64,000 nucleotides of DNA. Origin: Pythium myriotylum (Eukaryota; Oomycota; Peronosporomycetes; Pythiales; Pythiaceae). The notes under the pieces were generated by a model, which was not told where the DNA came from, searched no databases, and saw nothing but the letters and a program-made list of their open reading frames with translations. A program made the translations under genes and the position numbers. The stretch lies in NCBI GenBank assembly GCA_023091665.1, contig JALJCQ010000011.1, positions 186,001 through 250,000 of the forward strand, written 5' to 3'. This document shows, one piece after another, positions 10,118 to 19,924 of the stretch. Every line of letters begins with the position of its first letter. Within the stretch, counting starts at the first letter, position 1.

Positions 10118-12557
10118 ATGTCGGGCGAAAGCAGCGACCTCTCGGCGCGCAGCTCGCGCGAAAGCGACCGCGAGTGGCCGAACGACGAGCCGACGAGCCT
10201 TCGATCGCACGAGCCGTCGCCCGCTGCGTCGATCAAGGTGCCGCTCGCCCTTGAGCTCTCCGTAGTCGCGGAGATATCTCACTCGTCTCCACACAGGACT
10301 ACTCGCTGCAAGCGTTTCTAGGAGAAGGATCGACCGCCCACGTGTACTTGGCCACGCGCATCGAAGACCACGAGCCTGTGGCTATCAAAGCCATCGACAA
10401 GCTCCTCGTTCGCCAAGCGCAGATGGAGCACAAAGTGCAGCGCGAGATCCTGCTCCACTCGCCGCTGCGGCATCGGCATGTCGTGCGCGTGCGAGACACG
10501 TTCGAAGACACGCGCAACCACTATATTGTTCTCGAGTATTGCCCCGGTGGGTCCGTTGCATCCCTCGTGAGGCAGATGCGAGAAAAGGGAGAGAAAATGG
10601 AGGAGACCATGGCCAAGAGCCTCTTCCGGCAGGTGTGTCACGAAGCTCTTACTGCAGGATGTGATCCCAACCAATGGAACTAACCCCACATTTAGACCGC
10701 ACTGGGGGTCGCCTATCTACACGACCGCGGTATTATTCACCGTGACCTGAAGCTCTCCAATCTTCTACTGACAGAGGATGGAGACGTCAAGATCTCGGAT
10801 TTCGGGCTTGCCACGTTGATGAGGTCGGTGGCTCCATCGAACATTGAGAGGTACTCGTGCGTGACTATTTGCTGTAGTGATGACCATGCAACCGTCTGCG
10901 GTACGCCGAATTACATCGCTCCGGAAGTTCTCAGTGCTGGTGACTCGACCACCTACGACCATACTGTGGATATTTGGTCGCTTGGCTGCATTCTATACAC
11001 GTTGATGCTCGGGAAACCCCCATTTGAGGGTCAGAAAGTGAGGTGCGGTATGTGTATCCGTGTTTTTGATATGGCTGGGTTTACAGAACTGTCAATGATA
11101 CAGCGAAACCTTGGCGAATGTGACGAATGCCGGCCTCCAGCCTCTACATTTTCCGCGAGGATTCTCTGCAACAGCTGGAGATCTAATCAAGAGATTGCTC
11201 AGCCGGGTTTGACTTTTCACTTGATGGGTACACAGTTGCACACATGAGTTTGACAATGACTTGATCGCTGTTGCAGGATGCCGCCGCTCGACCGAAAATT
11301 GCTCAGGTTCTAGCACACCCTTGGCTCAGGTCACTTACACCAACCAACTCTAAAAGATCCACCCCAGTGTCAGTGCTCGAATCCCGAAGTATCTCGCAGT
11401 CGCAGATGCGGCTTTCACAGTCGAAATCAGCTTCGAAGAACCCAACGAAAATTGCATCTGGGAGTTCTCGACCCTTGAGAGGGATTCAGCATCAGTCTCG
11501 GCATCGTTTTGAGTACGAGTCCGAGGAATCGAGTGCTGCGTTGGATCTGAGTGTACTTGCAGTCGAATCGTCTTCCGACGAGAGTGAGGCAGGTAGTAGT
11601 GACCTCGATGATTCCCGGCTTGAGAGTGAAGAAGTGTTTTCGAGCAGTCTTGCCTCAGCGAAATGCGATACCGATCAGGACTTGTCTCTCCTTGGAGGCG
11701 AAGAGTCAAATCGTCCCCAGAACGTTGCTGCTCGTGAGTCTCATATATTTGATGGCAAAAGCTCGCTGGGGCCTTCAAAACTATCCGGCGAGGTGAAATC
11801 ACCAGCCCCAGAGTTCCACTTTCTTCGGATGCAGATTGAAGTTTCCGATCTACAGTTTCTTGGTATTGCTCCGGACACCGTCAGAGAGATTATTTGGGAT
11901 TGCTGGGAGACTGCCGATATTCGGCAGCTTACTCGGTTCACACTGCGATTGGGTCGTGGCGAGATCGAGTACATCCCATCTAGCGCGCTGATCCAGGGTA
12001 CCCACCCAAGTGGATACTCTGTGCGACACTTCTGCATTCCTCCCTCTGGCCCATGTGAGAGGCCGTCGACAGTAACTGACGATATGTTGCAGCTTGTTCG
12101 ACTATGTCAATGTCTTGCCTCTCGATCACTCCAGTTGCGGCGGGCTGCCATGGCTGTCGACCTCGACAAACTCCCGATCGTCCACTTTGAACGCCTTCCC
12201 GAGTTCCTCCTGAGCAGCCTTCGACGTGAGAGCGTGAGATCCACTGCAACCTATCAACTCAGCAATGCTCCGTCCCAGCACGTGCTGATGGATGGCCAGG
12301 GTGAACACAACGATCGAGTCCGATGCGTCGTGCCTGGGGTTGGTCTTGGTGAATTTGACAACGAAGGCCGTCTCATGATTCAGTTTTTCAGCGGCACCAT
12401 GCTACAAATGAATGCGGGTGGGTCAAAGATTCGCTATCGTCGGTCTAATAGTGCTGACGAGGACGAGTTCGACTTGGCGGTCTCACCGTTCCTCCCAACG
12501 GAAGTGAAGAAACACTTCGAACATGTGCCGACTTTCGTCCGAGAACTGCAGTCTTGA
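10118..12557 (+). CDS. Polo-like Ser/Thr kinase, PLK4-like
   Basis: Six exons: 10118-10237, 10297-10632, 10696-10823, 10878-11042, 11104-11206, 11277-12557; total 710 residues in frame. The kinase domain starts near residue 41: glycine loop [13 protein letters not shown], Lys of VAIKAIDK, catalytic loop [14 protein letters not shown], activation segment [13 protein letters not shown], then [19 protein letters not shown]. Splicing restores [12 protein letters not shown] and LIKRLL. A Ser/acidic linker follows. The C-terminus has a polo-box-like fold ending in [20 protein letters not shown] and YRR, close in pattern to the third polo box of PLK4. PLK4 controls centriole/basal-body duplication in other eukaryotes; a flagellate oomycete would need it. 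The middle cryptic polo boxes are hard to see by eye. An ATG at 10052 would add 22 residues. Confidence 0.85.
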
Positions 12558-12598
12558 GCTGCCTATTCTGGGGTGCTCTTTGCTATTATTGGTGAGTA

Positions 12599-14020
12599 AT
12601 GATGGGCAGGCAAGTCGAAATAGACAGAGTCAACTCACATCTTGAACCCATGCAGCTTGGAATGAGCACTGTCAACGACGTAGATGAAAACCACGTGGTG
12701 GGCGATGGAACGAACACTGCAGATGATCAGTGGGCCGAGCTCCAACTGTTGACTCGAGCGGACAATGATGGCGTGCGTACGCGAGAGAGTCGTCGCCCTC
12801 CTCTGGTACGGGGCGGATCCACCTTGATGCTGGACATAGAAGAGCATCCGAACGAAGACGATGAAGAAGACGGTGCCGAAAACACGAGCGTGGACGCTGG
12901 AGGTTCAAGTTTCACTGCTCTACTTGCAGCTTCGCGGCGACTAGCAGGCTCGTCACCAGGTTCTCAAGCAGACTCACAAGCTTCCGCCTTTACCAGTCCG
13001 ATCACTCCGGAACTCTGGAACCGAGGGCCATTGAAGATGGCCACCGTGTGTGAGGAAAATGATGATTTAGTAAGGGCTGACGTCCCAGAGACTAGCTCCT
13101 CGAGTGACCCCTTTTGTCGAGGCGAGCAAACGGAAACGAACTTTCAAGCACAATCCTGTTTGGCAGGCAACTCGGGTGTTGAAGAGCGCGGGGAAGAGGA
13201 CGAAGACAAATCGGGCGGTGATCCTGCTTTCGAAGAAATGCTTGAGCAGCTTCCACATGATCTGAGCTTCCTTGTTTTGTCGGTCGGAGATCTATCGGCC
13301 TCAAACTTGGCTCGTGTTCGAGACGCCATTGCTGAACATATCTCAAGCCCAGGCCAACAGGACGAACCATGTGAGATGAATGCCAGTACGACCGTCGCAA
13401 CGATGCGAATGGTGCGCACGATGATGGCTGTTGACACCCTCCGTCTCTTTCTCTTGCGATACGAGGAAGAGGAGGTGCTGCACGCCGTCACCGATGCGAT
13501 CCGCCGAATCTTCGAGCAATACGTTCGCGACCACGGTGTTGGTCCTCTTTCCCACTCGCACTGCGTACTCACGAGCTCCAATATCGCGCGCGCAGTCTTG
13601 CTCGTCCGCGACACGCTCAAGAGTCGCGAGAATGCTGCCTCAAAGCAGCCCCGTGTTGACAATAACACAGCCGAGCGATCATTGAGTCCAAGGCGAAGCA
13701 AGCGGAGCCCGATGTCTAGATCATCGAACGCGTCTCCGTCGCCGTGCCTGTCCCGCCGCTCACCGTCATCCACAGCGCTTTCGCCTCGATCCTCGTCCTC
13801 GCCGAGCAGCACGTCACGCCGCAGCATCCTCGCCAGCGAAGGCGTCCACGTGCTGATGAATGAGAAAATCGCTGCATTCCAGCACCGAGGGGACGTGCAC
13901 CGTCTGCCGTCGTTCAAAGTGCGTCGCGAGAGCGAGGCAGCCGTCGAGGAAGCGGCCAAGCGTCGACAGCGACTGCTCCAGTACAGCAACGAGGTTAAGA
14001 AGGCACTCCACCGGGTGTGA
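12599..14020 (+). CDS. Hypothetical acidic and Ser-rich protein
   Basis: 473 residues from ATG 12599, only 41 bp after the PLK-like stop. I recognise no family. Residues 1-200 are acidic and disordered (EDDEEDGAENTS). Residues 215-355 look helical (LRLFLLRYEEEEVLHAVTDA, IRRIFEQYVRDHGVG, ARAVLLVRDTLKSRE). A basic Ser/Pro/Arg stretch follows (RRSKRSPMSRSSNASPSP and similar), and the end is a short coiled coil (VEEAAKRRQRLLQYSNEVKK). A consensus donor gtgagt at 12592 and an acceptor tgcag at 12651-12655 could form a 5' UTR intron, which would move the start to ATG 12662, in the same frame. The RS-like stretch hints at a nuclear protein, but that is inference. Confidence 0.6.
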   Translation: MMGRQVEIDRVNSHLEPMQLGMSTVNDVDENHVVGDGTNTADDQWAELQLLTRADNDGVRTRESRRPPLVRGGSTLMLDIEEHPNEDDEEDGAENTSVDAGGSSFTALLAASRRLAGSSPGSQADSQASAFTSPITPELWNRGPLKMATVCEENDDLVRADVPETSSSSDPFCRGEQTETNFQAQSCLAGNSGVEERGEEDEDKSGGDPAFEEMLEQLPHDLSFLVLSVGDLSASNLARVRDAIAEHISSPGQQDEPCEMNASTTVATMRMVRTMMAVDTLRLFLLRYEEEEVLHAVTDAIRRIFEQYVRDHGVGPLSHSHCVLTSSNIARAVLLVRDTLKSRENAASKQPRVDNNTAERSLSPRRSKRSPMSRSSNASPSPCLSRRSPSSTALSPRSSSSPSSTSRRSILASEGVHVLMNEKIAAFQHRGDVHRLPSFKVRRESEAAVEEAAKRRQRLLQYSNEVKKALHRV

Positions 14021-14180
14021 CACATGGGTACACTGTTCCGTTACAAACGCACTTGCCTTTCGCATGGAGGTTGCTAACAGAGGTTCCAGTTTGGCTGCTG
14101 CTGTGTTTCCCCCGACCGACGGATTACAAAAGGTTACGGCCGATCGCTCGTTGTGACACGAAGCGCTAGTAATCTCCAGC

Positions 14181-14636
14181 ATGGTCCACATCATCAACGG
14201 CGAGATCGTCGCCGACGACGACCCGCGCGTCAAGGCCAGGCTCCAGGGCGGCCCCACGCCGCGGCGGCCCGCCGGCGGCTTCGGCGGCGCGCCTCCGGCC
14301 GGAGCTTCAGCTGGCCCGGCCGCGCCTTCGCCCGGCGCCACTGGCTCGCCGCCGCAGAGCCTCGCGCGATCGCTCGGCATCGAAGGTTCCGTGACGATCC
14401 CCGCGGTCTCGTTCCTCGGACTTCCCGCGCGGCCCGTGGAGAAGATCCACCTGGCGCTCGCGGCGCTGCTCGTCGCGCTCTTCGGCTGGCGCGCGCTCGC
14501 GTTCCTCGCGTTCGCCTACTTCCTCTCGCTCCAGGGCCCGCCGCGCGCCGCTCCTCCGGTCACTGGCGCCGCGCCGCCGCGCCACGGCGGACCCGGGCCG
14601 GCGGGGCCTCCAGGGAGCAACGTGCGCACGCTGTAG
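14181..14636 (+). CDS. FAM241-like small membrane protein (DUF4605)
   Basis: 151 residues, intronless. The N-terminus MVHIINGEIVADDDPRVKAR matches the signature of the animal FAM241 family (NGEIV-DDDPRVR). A Gly/Pro/Ala-rich segment follows, then one hydrophobic helix near the C-terminus (HLALAALLVALFGWRALAFL) and a Pro/Gly-rich tail. Animal FAM241 proteins are small single-pass endomembrane proteins of poorly known role. The same order, NGEIV motif then disordered Gly/Pro region then one membrane helix, supports homology. GC content is very high and third positions are nearly all G or C. Confidence 0.8.
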   Translation: MVHIINGEIVADDDPRVKARLQGGPTPRRPAGGFGGAPPAGASAGPAAPSPGATGSPPQSLARSLGIEGSVTIPAVSFLGLPARPVEKIHLALAALLVALFGWRALAFLAFAYFLSLQGPPRAAPPVTGAAPPRHGGPGPAGPPGSNVRTL

Positions 14637-15602
14637 CTTCCAGAATTCTAATATACGTACAGCATTTCCATGGACGACGACGGCGATCGTGTGTGTGTGG
14701 GAGCGATGTCCTACGCTAAAGGAGAGCGCCAACGTTGGAACAGTCTCGAAGGCCATGGCCGACTGTGTCGGCACCTGCGACACAGAAGCCCATCGACGCC
14801 AACGCTTCGCGCGGCTTCGCTGTTGCACCCACTGTCTCACCTTCCGCGGAACACCTTTTTGGACCGACAGACACACTTTGGGCTTCTGGAATCCAACAAG
14901 TTGGGGAAGGATCAGTCATGACGGAATCAGCGAGTCGTTCGATTATCATCCCCTCGCGGTTCTGGAATCCATCCAGAGGATGCGTGCGATGGGATCAGCT
15001 CTCGATCAGATTTCCTTCTCGCCAACGTGACGTTCCATAGAGTCGATGGAAAGACCGTGGGCGTCGCGCGGCCTCTACGCGGCAATTGCGATGCTCAGCT
15101 GCCGTAGAAGGTCGTCGAGAATGAAAGAATCAGCACCCGACAGCGTCCATCGCCGCCGCCTCTTGCTCGGTGGCGACGCAGTTGAAGTGCCGCAACGTTT
15201 CCTGACCGACCAGCTGTCGCTCCAAGCGACGCCAAGGATGCGCTACGGGACTGAAGGATGAGGACAGAAGATGCGGCGGGGGTGGCACCGCATCTTTGTG
15301 GCTGCGTTCAGACAAGGCGGGCGGCATGACTAAGCTCGTGTCAGGCACTCTCGAAGGTCCGGAGGGCGAGCGCGCTGAGAAAAAGAAATGTCCCGTGAAA
15401 AAGAACCAGAGGTTTTGTATCGAGGGCCCTCCCGCCCGAATCTTTCGAGAATGAGATGCCGTGAGAATACGCACGATGAGAAAATAATGGAGGATGCTAA
15501 TGAGCTTTTCTTTTGGTTGCTTTACCATATATGGCACGTCAATAAATACTTGGTGACAATAGATACATGGTGTTTCTGGGTAGTAGATCGTAGGGGGGGG
15601 AC
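14637..15602. other. Intergenic, no supported gene
   Basis: About 970 bp between convergent genes. Frames of 70-135 codons overlap on both strands (for example 14754-15030 plus, 15130-15537 minus) but none has a domain, a good start context or convincing third-position bias, so I call no gene. An eight-G run lies at about 15593-15600, next to the stop of the downstream kinase. Confidence 0.45.
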
Positions 15603-16682
15603 TTAGGCAGCAACGGCGGCGGACGACTGCGAGGCCTGCGGCTGGGCCGAGCTGACCGCCATGATGCGGTGCTTGGAGCCGCGGCGGAAGAGGCGCTGCA
15701 GTGTCGACGACACGCGGCTCTCCTTGGCCTCCTTGTGGTCCTTGGCGTTGACGCCCGTCGGCGTGGCCGGAGCCGCGCTCGACGGAGCCTTGAGAGTCTC
15801 CTTCGGGAGCTTGAGGATTCGGCGAGGCGCCGCGGGCTGGACGTTCACGAACGGGTGGTTGACCACCTGCTCCATCGTGAATCGTCGGCTCGCGTCGACC
15901 TGCAGCATACCCTCGATCAGATCAATCGCTTCCGACGGCAGACTGTCTGTAAGGTTCCATCGCTGGATGAGGTGGCGCACACCCTTGTTGTTGATGATCT
16001 TGAAGCGGGCGTCGTTCATGGCCGCCGACTCCACTGGCGGGGCGCCAATGAGCATGATGAAAAGCATGACACCGAGCGACCAGACATCGGCCTTCTTCGG
16101 GTCGTAGGACTCGCCGGCGAGCACCTCGGGGGCCATGTAGAACATCTTGCCGACCGTCTCGTTGGTCATCTTGTTGGCCGGGGCGGCGAGGCCAAAGTCA
16201 CAGACCTTGCACTCGTCGTCGTCCGTGACGAGCACGTTCTCGAGCGAGAGGTCGCGGTGGGCGTAGCCGTTCTGGTGGAGGAAGTGGACGCCCTGTGCGA
16301 TCTGGGCGATGTACTTGCGCGTGGTGGCGGCGCTGAGCTTGCCGGCGTCGGCGTTGCTGACGATCTCGTAGAGCTCGCCGCGCGTGCAGTAGTCAAAGAT
16401 CATGTAGAGGTAGCCGTCAAAGTCGATCTCGTCGCGGAGCGCCATGAGGCTGCGGTGGCCGCCGAGCGCGCGCACGCTGTGGTAGAGCTCTCGCTCGAAG
16501 GCGACGTTCTCGCGGACGCGCTTCTTGGAGGCGAGCGTCTTGCGCTCGGCCGCGGCGCTCTTGAGGATGCGCTTGACGGCGACGCGGTCGCCCGAGGGCC
16601 GGTGCTGGCAGAGCAGCACGTCGCCGAAGAGCGCGGGCGCGAGCCGCTTCTGGATGACATAGTCGTCGAGTTTGTTCTCCAT
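15603..16682 (-). CDS. Divergent CaMK-like protein kinase with HRDLS catalytic loop
   Basis: Single exon, 359 residues from ATG 16682 (MENKLDDYVIQKRL); the frame is open 39 codons further but that part looks non-coding. The kinase domain fills residues 8-265. The glycine loop is degenerate (LAPALFGDVLLCQ, no GxGxxG). The ATP-anchoring Lys is in RVAVKRIL. The catalytic loop reads HRDLSLENVLV, with Ser in place of the usual Ser/Thr-kinase Lys. DFG is in KVCDFGLA and APE in KMFYMAPEVL. WSLGVMLFIMLIGAPP and VNHPFV mark the C-lobe. The tail has Ala/Ser-rich and basic segments (RLFRRGSKHR). It is probably an active, lineage-expanded oomycete kinase; substrate unknown. Confidence 0.85.
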   Translation of the reverse strand: MENKLDDYVIQKRLAPALFGDVLLCQHRPSGDRVAVKRILKSAAAERKTLASKKRVRENVAFERELYHSVRALGGHRSLMALRDEIDFDGYLYMIFDYCTRGELYEIVSNADAGKLSAATTRKYIAQIAQGVHFLHQNGYAHRDLSLENVLVTDDDECKVCDFGLAAPANKMTNETVGKMFYMAPEVLAGESYDPKKADVWSLGVMLFIMLIGAPPVESAAMNDARFKIINNKGVRHLIQRWNLTDSLPSEAIDLIEGMLQVDASRRFTMEQVVNHPFVNVQPAAPRRILKLPKETLKAPSSAAPATPTGVNAKDHKEAKESRVSSTLQRLFRRGSKHRIMAVSSAQPQASQSSAAVAA

Positions 16683-18184
16683 GGTCGTCGGAGGGGAAAC
16701 GCAGTGGGAGGAAGCCTCGAAATTGCAAAGTGAGGATCGCGCTCTGTGACTGCTCGCCTCTGTCCCCGGTTGGTGGCGGCCAGCAGATGGGCCAGTCACC
16801 GTGGGTTGATTGCGGAAAAGAGAGATTTGTTGGCTGGGCAGAGTGATGGTGCGTCCAGCGCCAGCTGCAGTAAACCCGTGGAAGCCTGGCGCAGCCGCGC
16901 TGCTGAATCAGTGGACCGAGGGCCTGTGAGATCGTGAATCAGTGCTCGCAGTTGCAGTTCGCCCTTCATGGAACCAACAATTTTGCCGCCCCTAGCCCCT
17001 GTCCAGCACAAGATTATGACTGGAAGGCGCCCGCGTGGCCGTGTCACGTTGGCTCGCTCGGGACATGAAGACCACTGGTTGAAACGCGTCAACGACATTC
17101 ACTCGCGCGGCGTTCACGGGGTCGGACACGCGATATGAAGCAAACACAGAGCAGTCAGAGGCAGAAGACAGATCCAGAAGCGGCGCCCGCGGAACCAGTC
17201 GTTATTGCGGGGCCGGTAACACTAACATTTCCCAGTCCAGTCAAGTGAGAAAAACTCTTGCGGGTGAGATTTCTGGTGGCCACTGACTGGTCCGAACTCC
17301 CCACCCAACTCTCTCTTTCGAATCCGGTGGAGCTGTCCGCCATGGAACCCACAATTTCGCCATCGTCCGGTCGAAGAGTGAAGGACAGAAGAAATAAATC
17401 AAACTCGCCACTCCTGAATCCACCAAAGTGGAATTTTGTGGACGGGTGGGGTGTGACTCGAGGGCTCGTGAAGATTTGGTGCCACCTGAAAAGAATCTGG
17501 CCGGAAAATCCCACTTTGGTCGCTGGACACAGAGAGTGTCGGTCTGGTTACGCGACGGCCGAAAAGTCTTACACGGTTGTGCCCAGGTGGGGCGGCGTGA
17601 TTGGTCATTTCAAAAGACCATCACTCTCCACGCCCAACGTGGATGGCGGTGTCCGTTGGGCTCCTGTCCACGTCGGATCATTCGTGGCTGGCTGGCACCG
17701 ACGTCCGGGGCCTTTCTCTGCGCCAGTTACGCTTCGAGAGGTTACGATCGCGCCCGCAGCGTCATCACGTGGGAATCGCCCAAGCGGCCTTCAAGCCCAG
17801 CGCCTGGGACACGCAGCCGCGCTCCGTAATCTCGTCAAAGTGTAGGTTGAATGGTGCTGGTGATGGCCGCCGGCGTCGCGTGATTGCGTGCGCGTCAAGC
17901 GGGTGATCGCGGCTCGGATGACGGTCGATGGGACGGCGGCGTGCGTCGCACGATTGGTCCGCCGGGCTCCTCTCCACGAGACGACATCAGCGACCGTCCT
18001 CCTCGACAAAGATCACGCGCGAAGCCGCGCGAAGGAAGCCGTGTATATGGGGCATGTTGAAGTGTTGCTCAAGAGCTGCATCTCGCTATGCGAAAGCAGC
18101 AAAGGCACGCGCCGGATCGGGGCCTCCGTGGTGTTCGAAAACACATCGCCGGTGCACGGCGGCCCTTGTCTTCCGCACGCAGCC

Positions 18185-18211
18185 GGGGGGGGGGGGGGGG
18201 GGGGGGGGGGG
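18185..18211 (+). repeat. Poly-G run (27 bases)
   Basis: An uninterrupted run of 27 G, preceded by agcc and followed by atggcg. Long G homopolymers can form G-quadruplexes and are hard to sequence, so the true length is uncertain. Confidence 0.9.
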
Positions 18212-19046
18212 ATGGCGCTCGAATGACTGGCGGAGGTAGAGGCCGAGGCATCGGAACTTTCGAAGCTGGTGGATGTGGAAGGGTGGGGGTTCTTCCTCAG
18301 GCGCAAAATTCCAACGGCACTCAACTGCTCGTGGCGAAGAGACTTCTCACTGGCTGGTGACTGAACGCAATCCTTCTCTTCCAGAACGTCTTCGACGGAC
18401 CCCCCGACGAATATTACGCGACTTCCCGCCAGTACGGTACTGCACCTACTTGTCCAATGAAATCATACAGACGGAGATACATGTCAAGTGTTCCGAGTTG
18501 ACGGCTTCTCGAATATCCCAGTAGCTGCACCCACGAAGAATCCAGCCTCGCGCTTCAACCTACACGCCAACACTCTCTCGCCAAGTGATGGTGGCTGAGT
18601 TGCCGCACCGCTAAACAAACAGGGCGGAGAAGACAGCGTCCTGCTCGGCTGTGTCGCACCACGGGGACCCACAGAACAGAGCTGGCGGCGAATATTTCGA
18701 CGGGTGGCCGACCGACACAGGCTCTGGCGACAGGCCGAGCGGCTTCGTCTCGACGAGCGCGCGGGCGTGTCTCGGTAATGGACGCCGTCGCGCTTGGCGG
18801 CGGTGGATAAGCGCGGCACCGAGACTTTCCGACCAAGCAAGCGCAGAACGGAAGTGCGGCGTCCAACAACCAGAACGCGTCAGCACGACTGCCACTGACT
18901 CGTGAGACCAGCCTCGCAGCCGCCATGATCGACGTCATGGGAACAGCCTCGTCATCCTCAGCGCTGCGAAGAGCTCTGGGAACAGCGCAGTCACCCACAG
19001 CGGAAGACTGATCGCACCGCAACAGCACGACGCCCGACATTTCCCA

Positions 19047-19087
19047 GAGCTCTGTGTTGGGTCCCCACTGCACCCAACACAGAGCTC
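19047..19087. repeat. Perfect 16-bp inverted repeat, 9-nt loop
   Basis: Left arm gagctctgtgttgggt (19047-19062) and right arm acccaacacagagctc (19072-19087) are exact reverse complements around the loop ccccactgc. Part of the right arm (acccaacacagag) recurs at about 19149-19161. A 15-nt near-palindrome, taatgca-g-tgcatta, lies between them at about 19126-19140. No ORF spans the hairpin convincingly. Confidence 0.9.
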
Positions 19088-19924
19088 AGGACGGAAGCTC
19101 GGTCACGACGGTACGCTTTAATACGGTAATGCAGTGCATTAGTCACACCGCACCCAACACAGAGAGCGGTAGGACGGTAATTATTACGGTAATAAATCGT
19201 ATCGTGTTTTTGACTTTCGGTAAATATAAGGGATACGTTATCTATAAGGTAAATGAGTAGTTACCGTAAATGTTTACCGAATTGATCTAATGGAGTATTT
19301 ACGTGTACCAACGATTTCGTAAAAAGCTTCCGAGGTTGGTTGGTTTGCCTGCCGGCAGGGCAAGTTGCTGGCACCAAACAATCCGCGCCACATCCGAATC
19401 ACCTTCGCCGATGCGCGGAGCCGCTCAGTTCGCTCCCCAATCTCCCGCGCTTTCTCTCTCTCTCTGTCTGTGGGGACGTTCCGATGATGCCTGATCTTTA
19501 CGATTTGGAATTACCGACCGAACAAACCAATGTGGATACAAATGGCTGTTTGCTGAGGACTCCCCGACTTGTTGCCAAACCGAAACGACGTGATGAATAG
19601 CTTTATATTCTGACACCTCTTGTATGAGTGGCTCGTCCGTGTCGTCGCTGCGCTGCAGGTGGCGTGGCGTCTCGCGCGATCCACCGCGTGGGTCTGTGCG
19701 GGCGTCGCGGCCCTGCGCTCGCGTGGCGGCGGCGCGCGAGCCGCGTTGAGCAGAATTATGCTTACGATTCTGATCTCGTTTCGTCCTTTGATGCTTTGCA
19801 TGTTCCTCTCTCTTACGTCTGGATCTATGATGAGACAACCTATTCAATATCTATAACTTTCGTTCTTCCGAGCATATCCGTGCGGAGAAACTTGTCTCTG
19901 AGACCCATCTGCGAACACGCACAT

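Larger units (their letters stand above)
16683..19924. other. Gene-poor interval with low-complexity and inverted repeats
   Basis: About 3.2 kb without a gene I can support. Frames up to 195 codons exist on both strands (for example 17258-17845 plus, 18555-19073 minus) but lack domains. Two short stretches, about 16965-16990 and 17338-17362, share a catggaacc-acaattt core, suggesting an old duplication. A 27-G run is at 18185-18211, a perfect inverted repeat at 19047-19087, and 19100-19290 is AT-rich with repeated ggtaa/ttacc words. This may be decayed transposon sequence. Confidence 0.5.

Noticed and set aside
14754..15030. Cys-containing plus-strand frame MADCVGTCDT...
   Set aside because: Two other frames over the same bases are equally open and no domain or splice pattern supports it.
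15669..16733. 354-codon plus-strand open frame
   Set aside because: Antisense shadow of the HRDLS kinase gene.
18555..19073. 172-codon minus-strand open frame ending in the hairpin
   Set aside because: No recognisable domain, low-complexity Arg/Ala/Ser content and overlapping frames on the other strand; left as unannotated repeat-like DNA.
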